Assembly: GCF_016415625.1 (NCBI RefSeq)
Contig: NZ_WBXP01000001.1
Coordinates: forward strand, 1-64,000
DNA: 64,000 bases
Direction: 5' to 3'
DNA from: Shimwellia pseudoproteus
GTDB lineage: Bacteria > Pseudomonadota > Gammaproteobacteria > Enterobacterales > Enterobacteriaceae
Within the stretch, counting starts at the first letter, position 1. Every line of letters begins with the position of its first letter. The notes under the pieces are model-generated. The model saw only the letters and a list, made by a program, of their open reading frames with translations. It was not told the origin of the DNA and ran no database searches. Shown in pieces: positions 52,255-60,229 of this stretch. The position numbers and the translations under genes are program-made.

Positions 52255-53535
52255 ATGAGTAAGTCAGAAAATCTGTACGCGCAAGCCCGCGAACTGATCC
52301 CTGGTGGGGTTAACTCACCGGTTCGTGCCTTTACCGGCGTGGGCGGTACCCCACTGTTTATCGAACGTGCAGACGGGGCTTACCTCTATGACGCCGACGG
52401 TAAAGCCTATATTGATTATGTTGGCTCCTGGGGCCCGATGGTACTGGGCCACAATAATCCGACAATCCGCAGTGCGGTGATTGATGCCGCCGAGCGCGGG
52501 CTGAGTTTCGGTGCCCCCACCGAAATGGAAGTGAAGATGGCAAAACTGGTCACGGACCTGGTGCCGTCGATGGATATGGTACGGATGGTAAACTCCGGTA
52601 CCGAGGCGACCATGAGCGCGATTCGCCTGGCCCGCGGCTTCACCGGCCGGGATAAAATCATTAAGTTTGAAGGCTGCTACCACGGCCACGCGGACTGCCT
52701 GCTGGTGAAAGCCGGCTCCGGCGCCCTGACGCTCGGCCAGCCGAACTCTCCCGGTGTCCCGGCAGATTTTGCCCGCCACACCCTGACCTGTACCTACAAC
52801 GATCTGGACTCTGTGCGCGCCGCGTTTACCCAGTATCCCGAAGATATCGCCGGTATTATCGTGGAGCCGGTGGCCGGTAACATGAACTGCGTTCCACCGC
52901 TACCAGACTTCCTGCCGGGGCTGCGCGCGCTGTGTGATGAGTTTGGCGCCCTGCTTATCATTGACGAAGTGATGACCGGTTTCCGCGTTGCACTGGGTGG
53001 CGCCCAGTCTTATTACGACGTGATACCGGATCTGACCTGCCTTGGCAAAATTATCGGCGGCGGGATGCCGGTAGGTGCCTTTGGTGGCCGCCGGGACGTT
53101 ATGGAGGCCCTGGCCCCCACTGGCCCGGTCTACCAGGCCGGGACATTATCCGGGAACCCAATTGCCATGGCGGCGGGCTACGCTTGCCTGAGCCAGGTAG
53201 CCGAACCGGGCGTTCACGAAACCCTTGACGACCTCACCACCCGGCTGGCAAACGGCTTGCGGGAAGCGGCACAACAGGCGGGCATCCCGCTGGTGGTTAA
53301 CCACGTTGGCGGCATGTTCGGAGTCTTCTTCACCAGCGCCGACAGCGTTACCTGCTACCAGGATGTCATGGCCTGCGATACCGACCGCTTTAAGCGCTTC
53401 TTCCACCTGATGCTCGACGCAGGAATCTATCTGGCGCCATCGGCTTTTGAAGCCGGTTTTATGTCTGTGGCCCACACCCAGGACGACATCAATAACACCA
53501 TTGATGCCGCCCGCCGGGTATTTGCCAGCCTGTAA
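52255..53535 (+). CDS. hemL: Glutamate-1-semialdehyde 2,1-aminomutase
   Basis: Converts glutamate-1-semialdehyde to 5-aminolevulinate, the first haem and siroheme precursor. The 426 residues contain the PLP-binding lysine in [17 protein letters not shown] near 265 and the conserved [19 protein letters not shown] and GCYHGHAD segments. The start is ATG 52255, with AGGAG 7 nt before it; an in-frame TTG lies one codon earlier. It is convergent with fhuB. Confidence 0.98.
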   Translation: MSKSENLYAQARELIPGGVNSPVRAFTGVGGTPLFIERADGAYLYDADGKAYIDYVGSWGPMVLGHNNPTIRSAVIDAAERGLSFGAPTEMEVKMAKLVTDLVPSMDMVRMVNSGTEATMSAIRLARGFTGRDKIIKFEGCYHGHADCLLVKAGSGALTLGQPNSPGVPADFARHTLTCTYNDLDSVRAAFTQYPEDIAGIIVEPVAGNMNCVPPLPDFLPGLRALCDEFGALLIIDEVMTGFRVALGGAQSYYDVIPDLTCLGKIIGGGMPVGAFGGRRDVMEALAPTGPVYQAGTLSGNPIAMAAGYACLSQVAEPGVHETLDDLTTRLANGLREAAQQAGIPLVVNHVGGMFGVFFTSADSVTCYQDVMACDTDRFKRFFHLMLDAGIYLAPSAFEAGFMSVAHTQDDINNTIDAARRVFASL

Positions 53536-53543
53536 TTGACAAT

Positions 53544-53567
53544 CATGCGCTCCGCCTGGAGCGCATG
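53544..53567. terminator. Hairpin between convergent hemL and fhuB
   Basis: CATGCGCTCC/GGAGCGCATG (53544-53553 with 53558-53567) is a perfect 10-bp stem with a GCCT loop. It has no clear T-run on either side, so it may be a weak or Rho-assisted bidirectional terminator. Confidence 0.5.
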
Positions 53568-53582
53568 TCCGCCGCTGCCGCG

Positions 53583-55568
53583 CTACGCGTTCTGGCGGCG
53601 CAGCAGCACAATAAAGTACGGCGCCCCCAGGAAGCTGGCCAGCAGCCCCGCCGGGATCTGGTTCGGGAACAACACCATCCGCCCACACCAGTCCGCCACC
53701 ACCATCAGCCCCCCGCCGATCAGTGCCGCGATAACCAGTTGTGGTAATGCCCGACGAAACCCCATCATCCGGGCGATATGCGGTGCCATCAGTCCGACAA
53801 AGCTCAGCGGCCCCACGGTCAGGGTCGCCATTGCCGTCAGCACCGCCGCCAGACACAGCAGCATCATACGCGACGGATTGATGGCCACCCCCACCGACTG
53901 CGCCGTCGCCCCGCCGAGAGGCAAAATCATCAGCCAGCGGCGGAACAACGGGGTCAGCCCCAGCAGGACAACCATCACCGCCAGGGTGACCGTGGCCTGC
54001 TCCGGGGCCACATTGTAGGTTGAGCCGGAAATCCAGGTCAGCACCCCCGCCATACGCGGATCGCCACTGGCCAGCAGCAACATCAACAACATGGAGAACG
54101 CCGTACTGATAGCCATCCCCGCCAGCAGCATGCGCTGAGGGGAGAAACCGCTGCGTCCGGCGGCAATCATGATAATGAGCAGCGTGGCGGCAGCCCCGAT
54201 ACTCCCGGCGGGCAGCAGCCAGCCAATGGCATTGCCCGGCACAATAAACAGCATCACCACGATACCAAACGCCGCCCCGGAGCTGATCCCCACCACTTCC
54301 GGGCTGGCCATGGCGTTACCGGTCAGCCGCTGAATAATACATCCGGCTACCGCCAGCATCATCCCGGCACTCAGCGCCGCGGCGACCCGGGGCCAGCGCC
54401 AGTACAGCAGCGCATCCAGCATCTCACCGTGGGCCCAGCGCCAGCCGCTGGCATCCCGGCCAAAGGTTAAGGCCACCAGCACAACCAGCACTAACAGCAG
54501 TGACCCCAGTAACGCATAACCCACCAGATGCTGGCGCTCAACGTGCTGCGACTGGCCGCCGTTAACCACCGGCGCACGCAAGGTGCGCAGGCGCGGCAGC
54601 AGCCAGAGCAACAGCGGCGCCCCAATCAGCGCGGTCACCGCGCCGGTGGTAATTTCCCGCCATACCGTGGTCAGCCAGACCACAAGTTGGTCAGACACCC
54701 AGAGGATAAGCGCCCCCAGCAGGGAGGCAAGCAGTAAGCGAGGCAGCAGACGCCGGGCCCCGAGCATTTTGGCCAGCAGGGGGGAAAACAGGCCAATAAA
54801 TCCGACGATCCCCACCGCATTTACCAGTACCGCACTCAGGAAAATGGCCAGCCCGAGGGTGGCAACACGGGCCAGGGAGAGCGCCAGCCCCAGATTACGG
54901 GCCACACCGTCGTCCAGCCCCATAAGGGTTAACGGGCGCAGCATCACCAGGGTCAGCAGCACACCGCCCAGCAGCCGCGGCCAGATATTCTGCACCTGCT
55001 GCCAGTCACTCTGGTTAAGGCTACCGGTGCTCCACAGGAACACGCTTTGCAGTTGCTCATTGTGGAACAGCGCCAGTAGCTGGTTGATGGCGCCGCAGTA
55101 CAGGCTCAGTACCAGGCCCGCAAGGATCAGGGTCACCGGGGATAGCCGCTTGCCCCAGGCAACGCCAAACACCAGCAGCCCCACCACTACCGAGCCGGCG
55201 ATCGCGGCAAACTGCTGGGTCACCGCCCCGCCGGGCAGCGCCCACAGGGTGGCAACGGTGAGCCCCAGTTGGGCACCGGACGCCACCCCGAGGGTGGTGG
55301 GCTCAGCCAGCGGGTTACGCAACACTTGCTGAAATAGCACCCCCACCATACCCAGCCCGGCCCCCACCAGCAGCGAAATGGCCAACCGGGGCAGCGCACT
55401 GTAGTAAAACAGCATCTGGCGGATATCATCGGGATCGACAGACGCCCAGGCGCCCAGCCACTGTGAGGCGGGCAATAGCTGACGCAAGTTAACAAGGGTC
55501 AGCCACAGAGCGACAGCCAGTAGCAGGCCGGGTAACAACACCGGCAATAAACGTGGGGTGCGCATCAC
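53583..55568 (-). CDS. fhuB: Ferric hydroxamate ABC transporter, permease
   Basis: Inner-membrane permease for ferrichrome and related hydroxamate siderophores. The 661 residues are two fused permease halves (about 1-330 and 331-661), each with about ten transmembrane helices and a BtuC-like cytoplasmic loop, matching E. coli FhuB. The last gene of fhuCDB; it overlaps fhuD by 4 nt. Confidence 0.96.
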   Translation of the reverse strand: MMRTPRLLPVLLPGLLLAVALWLTLVNLRQLLPASQWLGAWASVDPDDIRQMLFYYSALPRLAISLLVGAGLGMVGVLFQQVLRNPLAEPTTLGVASGAQLGLTVATLWALPGGAVTQQFAAIAGSVVVGLLVFGVAWGKRLSPVTLILAGLVLSLYCGAINQLLALFHNEQLQSVFLWSTGSLNQSDWQQVQNIWPRLLGGVLLTLVMLRPLTLMGLDDGVARNLGLALSLARVATLGLAIFLSAVLVNAVGIVGFIGLFSPLLAKMLGARRLLPRLLLASLLGALILWVSDQLVVWLTTVWREITTGAVTALIGAPLLLWLLPRLRTLRAPVVNGGQSQHVERQHLVGYALLGSLLLVLVVLVALTFGRDASGWRWAHGEMLDALLYWRWPRVAAALSAGMMLAVAGCIIQRLTGNAMASPEVVGISSGAAFGIVVMLFIVPGNAIGWLLPAGSIGAAATLLIIMIAAGRSGFSPQRMLLAGMAISTAFSMLLMLLLASGDPRMAGVLTWISGSTYNVAPEQATVTLAVMVVLLGLTPLFRRWLMILPLGGATAQSVGVAINPSRMMLLCLAAVLTAMATLTVGPLSFVGLMAPHIARMMGFRRALPQLVIAALIGGGLMVVADWCGRMVLFPNQIPAGLLASFLGAPYFIVLLRRQNA

Positions 55569-56458
55569 TCCCGCCCCCCGAGTAGCGAATCCATCACGGT
55601 AGCAAAATACATTGCCGAGAGCGTGGCGCCATAAAACCAGACTGGCGGTGCCCGCCAGAAACGCTGCTGGCGTACAAAAGGCATCGCCTGCCAGAGCGGC
55701 GACCCCATCACCTGACTGGTCACACGCTGGTTACCGTGATCAAAGCAGATAACATCGGCGTCGCTAATCGCCGCAAGGCGCTCCAGCCCAATCACCGAAC
55801 TCCCCCAAAAATTGACCTCACCCTGCCAGGCATTACGGATACCCAACTGGTCCATAACCTGCTGGAACAGGCTGTGTTTACCGATAACCAGGGCATGGCG
55901 GGAATCCATCAGTGACATCAACAACACCGGACGCTGGCGCCGGGCGAAGCGGGGCTTCATCCGGGCAATAAACTGCTCAAACTGGGCCAAATGTTGCCGG
56001 GCTCGCGGCGCCAGCCCCAGGCGCTCCCCGAGGGCAATCAGCGATGCGCTGGCCGCGGTGAGCGGCTGCAAGCCATCAGAAAAACTGACGCCAAACCCGG
56101 GGGCAATACGGGCTATCTTCTCCGGGGCGGGGCCATAACCCGACGAGTAGGCCATCAGAGAAGGTTTCAATTGCGCCAGCAGTTCGAGGTTGGGTTCAGT
56201 TCGCAGGCCGAGATCTATCACACTGGCCGGCAGTGCCGGTTTCCCGACCCAGTTCCGGTAGCCGGCAATATCCGCGACCCCGAGCGGGGTCACCCCCAGC
56301 GCCACCAGCAATTCCACCGGCAGCCACTCCAGCGCGACAACCCGCTGCGGATCAAGCGGGGCGGCGAGCAGTGGGCCACTACGCCACAATAACGTAGAGC
56401 ACCCGATTAACGTCAGTAAACGGCGGCGACTGAGCGCCGCGCAAGGTAACATACTCAT
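55565..56458 (-). CDS. fhuD: Ferric hydroxamate-binding periplasmic protein
   Basis: Periplasmic binding protein that takes ferric hydroxamates from the outer-membrane receptor to FhuBC. The 297-residue precursor has an Arg-rich N-terminus (ALSRRRLLTLIG) with twin-arginine character, then VVALEWLPVELLVALG, GLRTEPNLELL and the terminal PVWFYGATLSAMYFATVMD segment, as in E. coli FhuD. Its ATG shares the last base of fhuC. The usual receptor gene fhuA is not in this window. Confidence 0.95.
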   Translation of the reverse strand: MSMLPCAALSRRRLLTLIGCSTLLWRSGPLLAAPLDPQRVVALEWLPVELLVALGVTPLGVADIAGYRNWVGKPALPASVIDLGLRTEPNLELLAQLKPSLMAYSSGYGPAPEKIARIAPGFGVSFSDGLQPLTAASASLIALGERLGLAPRARQHLAQFEQFIARMKPRFARRQRPVLLMSLMDSRHALVIGKHSLFQQVMDQLGIRNAWQGEVNFWGSSVIGLERLAAISDADVICFDHGNQRVTSQVMGSPLWQAMPFVRQQRFWRAPPVWFYGATLSAMYFATVMDSLLGGRE

Positions 56459-57261
56459 TAGTAGACAAAACTCACCGGTGCTGCCCCTGCCGGATGCGGC
56501 AGGATCCCCATCGGAATGCCGTAAATATTCTCCAGCACCTGACTGGTCATTATCTCATCCGGGCTGCCCTGGGCTATCATTTCCCCGCCGCGCAGCGCCA
56601 CCAGATTATCGCAGTAGCGGGCCGCCATATTGATGTCATGCAGGACCGCAATCACGGTTAAACCGCGCTGCTGGCTAAGCCGGTGGATCAGCGCCAGCAC
56701 ATCGACCTGGTGGGCAATATCCAGCGCGGAGGTGGGTTCATCCAGTAACAGGCACTGGCTGTGCTGGGCAACCAGCATCGCAATCCAGGCCCGCTGGCGC
56801 TCACCGCCAGACAGGCTATCCACCAGGCGCGAGGCGTAAGGCTTCAACCCGACCAGTGCGATGGCATCGTCCACCAGCGCCCGATCCTCTGCACCAAAGC
56901 GCCCCAGGGCGCCGTGCCAGGGGTAGCGACCAATGGCCACCAGCTCCCGCACCGTCATCCCTTCTGCCGCAGGCAGTTGCTGAGGCAAATACGCCACCTG
57001 ACGGGCAAAAGCTTTACTGCTCCAGCTATCTAGCGGCTGGTGATTCAGCAGGATGTCACCTTCGGTGGGTTTCTGGTGGCGGCCGAGCATTTTCAGCAGG
57101 GTCGATTTCCCGGAGCCATTATGGCCAATAAGCCCGGTGACTTTACCGGCGGGGAAGGTAAGCGACAGTGGATGGAGCAGTGTGCGCCCGGGCACCCGAA
57201 AAGTGACACCGGAAAGCTGAAATGTTGTGCCTGATGGCGTTGTCTTGTCCTGCATAGTCAT
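56458..57261 (-). CDS. fhuC: Ferric hydroxamate ABC transporter, ATP-binding subunit
   Basis: ATPase that powers FhuB. The 267 residues have Walker A GHNGSGKST near 44-52, the LSGGERQR signature and Walker B CLLLDEPTSALD, then IPMGILPHPAGAAPVSFVY at the end. Two start codons lie close together (57261 and 57255); neither has a good Shine-Dalgarno sequence. It is the first gene of the cluster here, about 80 nt downstream of a Fur-box-like region, whereas in E. coli fhuA precedes it. Confidence 0.96.
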   Translation of the reverse strand: MTMQDKTTPSGTTFQLSGVTFRVPGRTLLHPLSLTFPAGKVTGLIGHNGSGKSTLLKMLGRHQKPTEGDILLNHQPLDSWSSKAFARQVAYLPQQLPAAEGMTVRELVAIGRYPWHGALGRFGAEDRALVDDAIALVGLKPYASRLVDSLSGGERQRAWIAMLVAQHSQCLLLDEPTSALDIAHQVDVLALIHRLSQQRGLTVIAVLHDINMAARYCDNLVALRGGEMIAQGSPDEIMTSQVLENIYGIPMGILPHPAGAAPVSFVY

Positions 57262-57339
57262 CGATATATTACCGGGTGCGGGTGCGCACGCCTGTGGTTT
57301 CCGGAGTCGTGCCTGTAACGCGACAGGCCGCTGATGAAG

Positions 57340-57370
57340 AATGATAAGGAAAACGAGAACGATTATTATA
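57340..57370 (-). promoter_or_regulatory. Fur box/promoter upstream of fhuC
   Basis: On the minus strand TATAATAATCGTTCTCGTT followed by TTCCTTATCATTC resembles overlapping Fur-box repeats (consensus GATAATGATAATCATTATC) and also supplies a -10-like TATAAT (57365-57370). The arrangement resembles what I recall of the E. coli fhuA promoter. Iron-Fur repression of fhuCDB is inferred. Confidence 0.7.
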
Positions 57371-57412
57371 AGCGTGAAGATAGTATGCGACTTGGCATCC
57401 GCTTAGCAAGTG

Positions 57413-57435
57413 ATTGAGCCGGTGAGCGGCTCAAT
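57413..57435. repeat. Perfect 9-bp hairpin in the mrcB-fhuC gap
   Basis: ATTGAGCCG and CGGCTCAAT (57413-57421 with 57427-57435) enclose GTGAG. It lies between the mrcB terminator and the Fur box, near where fhuA would begin in other genomes. No T-run follows. I see no other feature in the 279-bp gap. Confidence 0.6.
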
Positions 57436-57486
57436 GGCGCAAGAAAACAGCAAGGGGATAGCGGCAAGATGGCGAATCTTGCGGAG

Positions 57487-57519
57487 ATAAAAAAATACCC
57501 CCAACCAGTGGGGGTATTT
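57487..57519 (-). terminator. Rho-independent terminator after mrcB
   Basis: AAATACCCCC/GGGGGTATTT (57493-57502 with 57510-57519) has a 7-nt loop and on the minus strand is followed by T4ATC. It ends mrcB. Confidence 0.88.
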
Positions 57520-57540
57520 GCTATCTGTGCTGGGCAATAA

Positions 57541-60114
57541 TCAGTTATTGCCGAACATATCCTTGATCCAGCCCGGTACATTACCGTCGTCTTTCTTGTC
57601 CGGCTGTTGCTGCGGCTGGCCCTGCTGCTGTTGCGGCTGGCCTTGCTGCGGCGCAGACTGGTTAAACGGATTGCCGGAGGACGGCGCGTCCTCCACCGGC
57701 TGGCGGTGAACACACAGTGAATCCGGATCCGTCGTCCATACCGGAAGGGTTCGGAAACCGCTACCGCATTGCAGGTAGCCCGCGCTATCCACGCCCATAT
57801 CAACGATATCTTCCGGCGGTGTCAGCTCCAGCGGCACCGGTGACTGGTTAGCCAGGTAACGCTGGTAGATAGACATCGCACCGCTGGCGCCATACAGCCG
57901 GGTCGGCTGGTTATTATCGCGGCCAACCCAGGTGATAACCACCTCACGGCCATCAATACCGGCAAACCAGGTATCCACCTGATTGTTGGTGGTCCCGGTT
58001 TTACCCGCCAGATGCAGGCTGGGGTATTTAGCCCCCAGGGCACGCCCGGTGCCGCGCTGGATAACCTGCTGCATGGTATACAGCGTCAGATAAGCCGCCT
58101 GGGCCGGTACTGCCCGTTCCGCCTGCGGATAACTCTGGTACAAGGCTGTCCCGTCTTCGGCAATCACCGAACGCAGCACCGACAGATCCGCACGGTTACC
58201 GCCGCTGGCGATGGTCTGGAACGCCTGGGCCACTTCCACTGGCGTCAGGTTCAGGGCCCCCAGCAACATCGCCGGTACTCCATTCAGCTGCGCTTTCGGC
58301 ACGCCTAATTTCTGCCAGGTGTCCACCACCGCCGGTAAGCCCAGCGCCATGCCGAGGTTAACCGTCGGCACGTTCATCGAACGGGCCAGAGCATCCACCA
58401 GCATCACCTGGCCACTGAAGCGTCGATCATCGTTCTGCGGCGACCAGGTCTGGCCATTCACCAGATGCAGGGTGATAGGCGCATCGGCAATCCAGGTGTT
58501 CAGCCGGTACTGGCTTGGCTGGCTCAGGGCGGTCAAATAGGTGGCCGGTTTTGCCAGCGAACCAATTGAGCGGCGGGCCTGCATCGCGCGGTTATAGCCG
58601 GCAAATTGCGGGTTAGCCCCGCCAACCATTGCCCGAACCTCGCCGGTGTTGCGGTCCACCACCACCATCGCGGTTTCCAGATCTTTCAGGCGACGCTGTT
58701 TGATCAGTGCCGGGATCCCTTCGGTGGCGGCCTTCTCTGCGGCATCCTGGGATACCGGGTCAAAGGTGGTAAAAATTTTCACCCCGGAGAGATCTTTCAC
58801 CTTGTCGCCCAACTTCGCCTGTAGCTCCTGACGAACCATCTGCATAAAGGCGGGCTGTGGCGAGATAACCCCACCGCGCGGCTGCACCCCCAGCGGACGT
58901 GCACTGAGCATGTCATACAGTGGCTGGTCGATGACTTTCTGCTCCTGCAATAACCGCAGTACCAGATTCCGCCGTTCCAGGGAGAGTTTCGGGTTACGCC
59001 ACGGGTTGTACAGTGACGCCCCTTTCACCATCCCCACCAGTAGCGCCTGCTGATCAAGGCTCAGCTCTTCCACCGGGCGGCCAAAGTAATACAGGCTGGC
59101 CAGCGGGAAGCCGCGAATCTGATCATCCCCGCTCTGCCCGAGGTACACCTCGTTCATATACAGCTCAAGGATACGATCTTTGCTGTAGCGGGCGTCCATA
59201 ATGACCGCCATATAGGCTTCATTCGCCTTACGCCACAGGGTGCGTTTATTGGTCAGGAACAGGTTTTTCACCAGCTGCTGGGTCAGGGTACTCCCCCCCT
59301 GCACCGCGCGACCGGCGGTCAGGTTTGCCACCACGGCGCGGCCAATGGAGTAAACGCTGATCCCGTCATGCTCATAGAAATGCCGGTCTTCGGTGGCAAT
59401 CAGGGTATCCACCAGCAGATCCGGGAACCCCGAACGCGGCACAAACAGACGCTGCTCGCCATTTGGTGAGGAAAGCATGGTGATCAGCCGCGGGTCGAGG
59501 CGCAGATAACCAAATTCACGCCCGGTGGCGATGTTTTTAATGGTGCCCAGATGGTCGCCATCAAACGTCAGCAGAGCGTGAACCTGGCCTTCTTTACTGT
59601 CCGGGAAATCAAACGGGCGGCGCAGCATTTCAATGCTGTTGCCTTTTACCGTAAATTCACCGGGCCGGGTAATTTTGGTTACTTCGCGGTACTGGGTTGC
59701 TTCCAGCAGGCGCACCATTTCATTTTTGCTGGTCAGCATGTCGGGCTCAAGGCTGACCATCCGGCCATATACGGCTGCCGGAAGCTGCCAGACTTCACCG
59801 TCAATACGGCTGCGGATTTTTTGATCCAGATAGACACCGTAAGCGGCAACCAGCACAACCCCAATGATGAACAGCTTCACCAGGAACCATAGCAGGCGGC
59901 GTTTTCTGCGCGGCGGACGCCCGTTTTTACCGTTTTTGCCTTTTACCTTCTTACGCGGCACGGGCTGCTCGTCGTCGTCATAATCGTCTTCATAGTCGTC
60001 TTCATAATCATCGTCATAATCTTCTTCCCTGAGACGACGACGGCTCACCTTCTGTTTACCCGGGCGCGTCGGTTTTCCTTTACGCCCGATAGGTTCGCGG
60101 TCATTCCCCGCCAT
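57541..60114 (-). CDS. mrcB: Penicillin-binding protein 1B
   Basis: Bifunctional peptidoglycan glycosyltransferase and transpeptidase. The 857 residues begin with a basic-then-acidic cytoplasmic tail (Asp/Glu/Tyr-rich at 30-50), one transmembrane helix (about 74-95), a UB2H domain, the GT51 domain with [12 protein letters not shown] and [12 protein letters not shown], and the transpeptidase with [12 protein letters not shown] as SxxK, SMN and KTGTT. The C-terminus carries a Gln/Pro/Gly-rich repeat before the conserved [10 protein letters not shown] end. At codon 52 a GTG stands where E. coli has the internal ATG used for the short form. Confidence 0.97.
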   Translation of the reverse strand: MAGNDREPIGRKGKPTRPGKQKVSRRRLREEDYDDDYEDDYEDDYDDDEQPVPRKKVKGKNGKNGRPPRRKRRLLWFLVKLFIIGVVLVAAYGVYLDQKIRSRIDGEVWQLPAAVYGRMVSLEPDMLTSKNEMVRLLEATQYREVTKITRPGEFTVKGNSIEMLRRPFDFPDSKEGQVHALLTFDGDHLGTIKNIATGREFGYLRLDPRLITMLSSPNGEQRLFVPRSGFPDLLVDTLIATEDRHFYEHDGISVYSIGRAVVANLTAGRAVQGGSTLTQQLVKNLFLTNKRTLWRKANEAYMAVIMDARYSKDRILELYMNEVYLGQSGDDQIRGFPLASLYYFGRPVEELSLDQQALLVGMVKGASLYNPWRNPKLSLERRNLVLRLLQEQKVIDQPLYDMLSARPLGVQPRGGVISPQPAFMQMVRQELQAKLGDKVKDLSGVKIFTTFDPVSQDAAEKAATEGIPALIKQRRLKDLETAMVVVDRNTGEVRAMVGGANPQFAGYNRAMQARRSIGSLAKPATYLTALSQPSQYRLNTWIADAPITLHLVNGQTWSPQNDDRRFSGQVMLVDALARSMNVPTVNLGMALGLPAVVDTWQKLGVPKAQLNGVPAMLLGALNLTPVEVAQAFQTIASGGNRADLSVLRSVIAEDGTALYQSYPQAERAVPAQAAYLTLYTMQQVIQRGTGRALGAKYPSLHLAGKTGTTNNQVDTWFAGIDGREVVITWVGRDNNQPTRLYGASGAMSIYQRYLANQSPVPLELTPPEDIVDMGVDSAGYLQCGSGFRTLPVWTTDPDSLCVHRQPVEDAPSSGNPFNQSAPQQGQPQQQQGQPQQQPDKKDDGNVPGWIKDMFGNN

Positions 60115-60229
60115 ACTTCATCTCCACAAAGTCCAGACCCAGCGGCCTGATTCTGCTGTCTTTCACCAAATACGAAAGAAGAAATCTCTCAAATGTCATT
60201 ACCGTAATCATCCCGCAGGTCAATATCCA

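Noticed and set aside
57262-57540. Possible fhuA remnant in the mrcB-fhuC gap
   Set aside because: I saw no stretch that reads as part of FhuA in any frame; only the promoter-like part seems retained.
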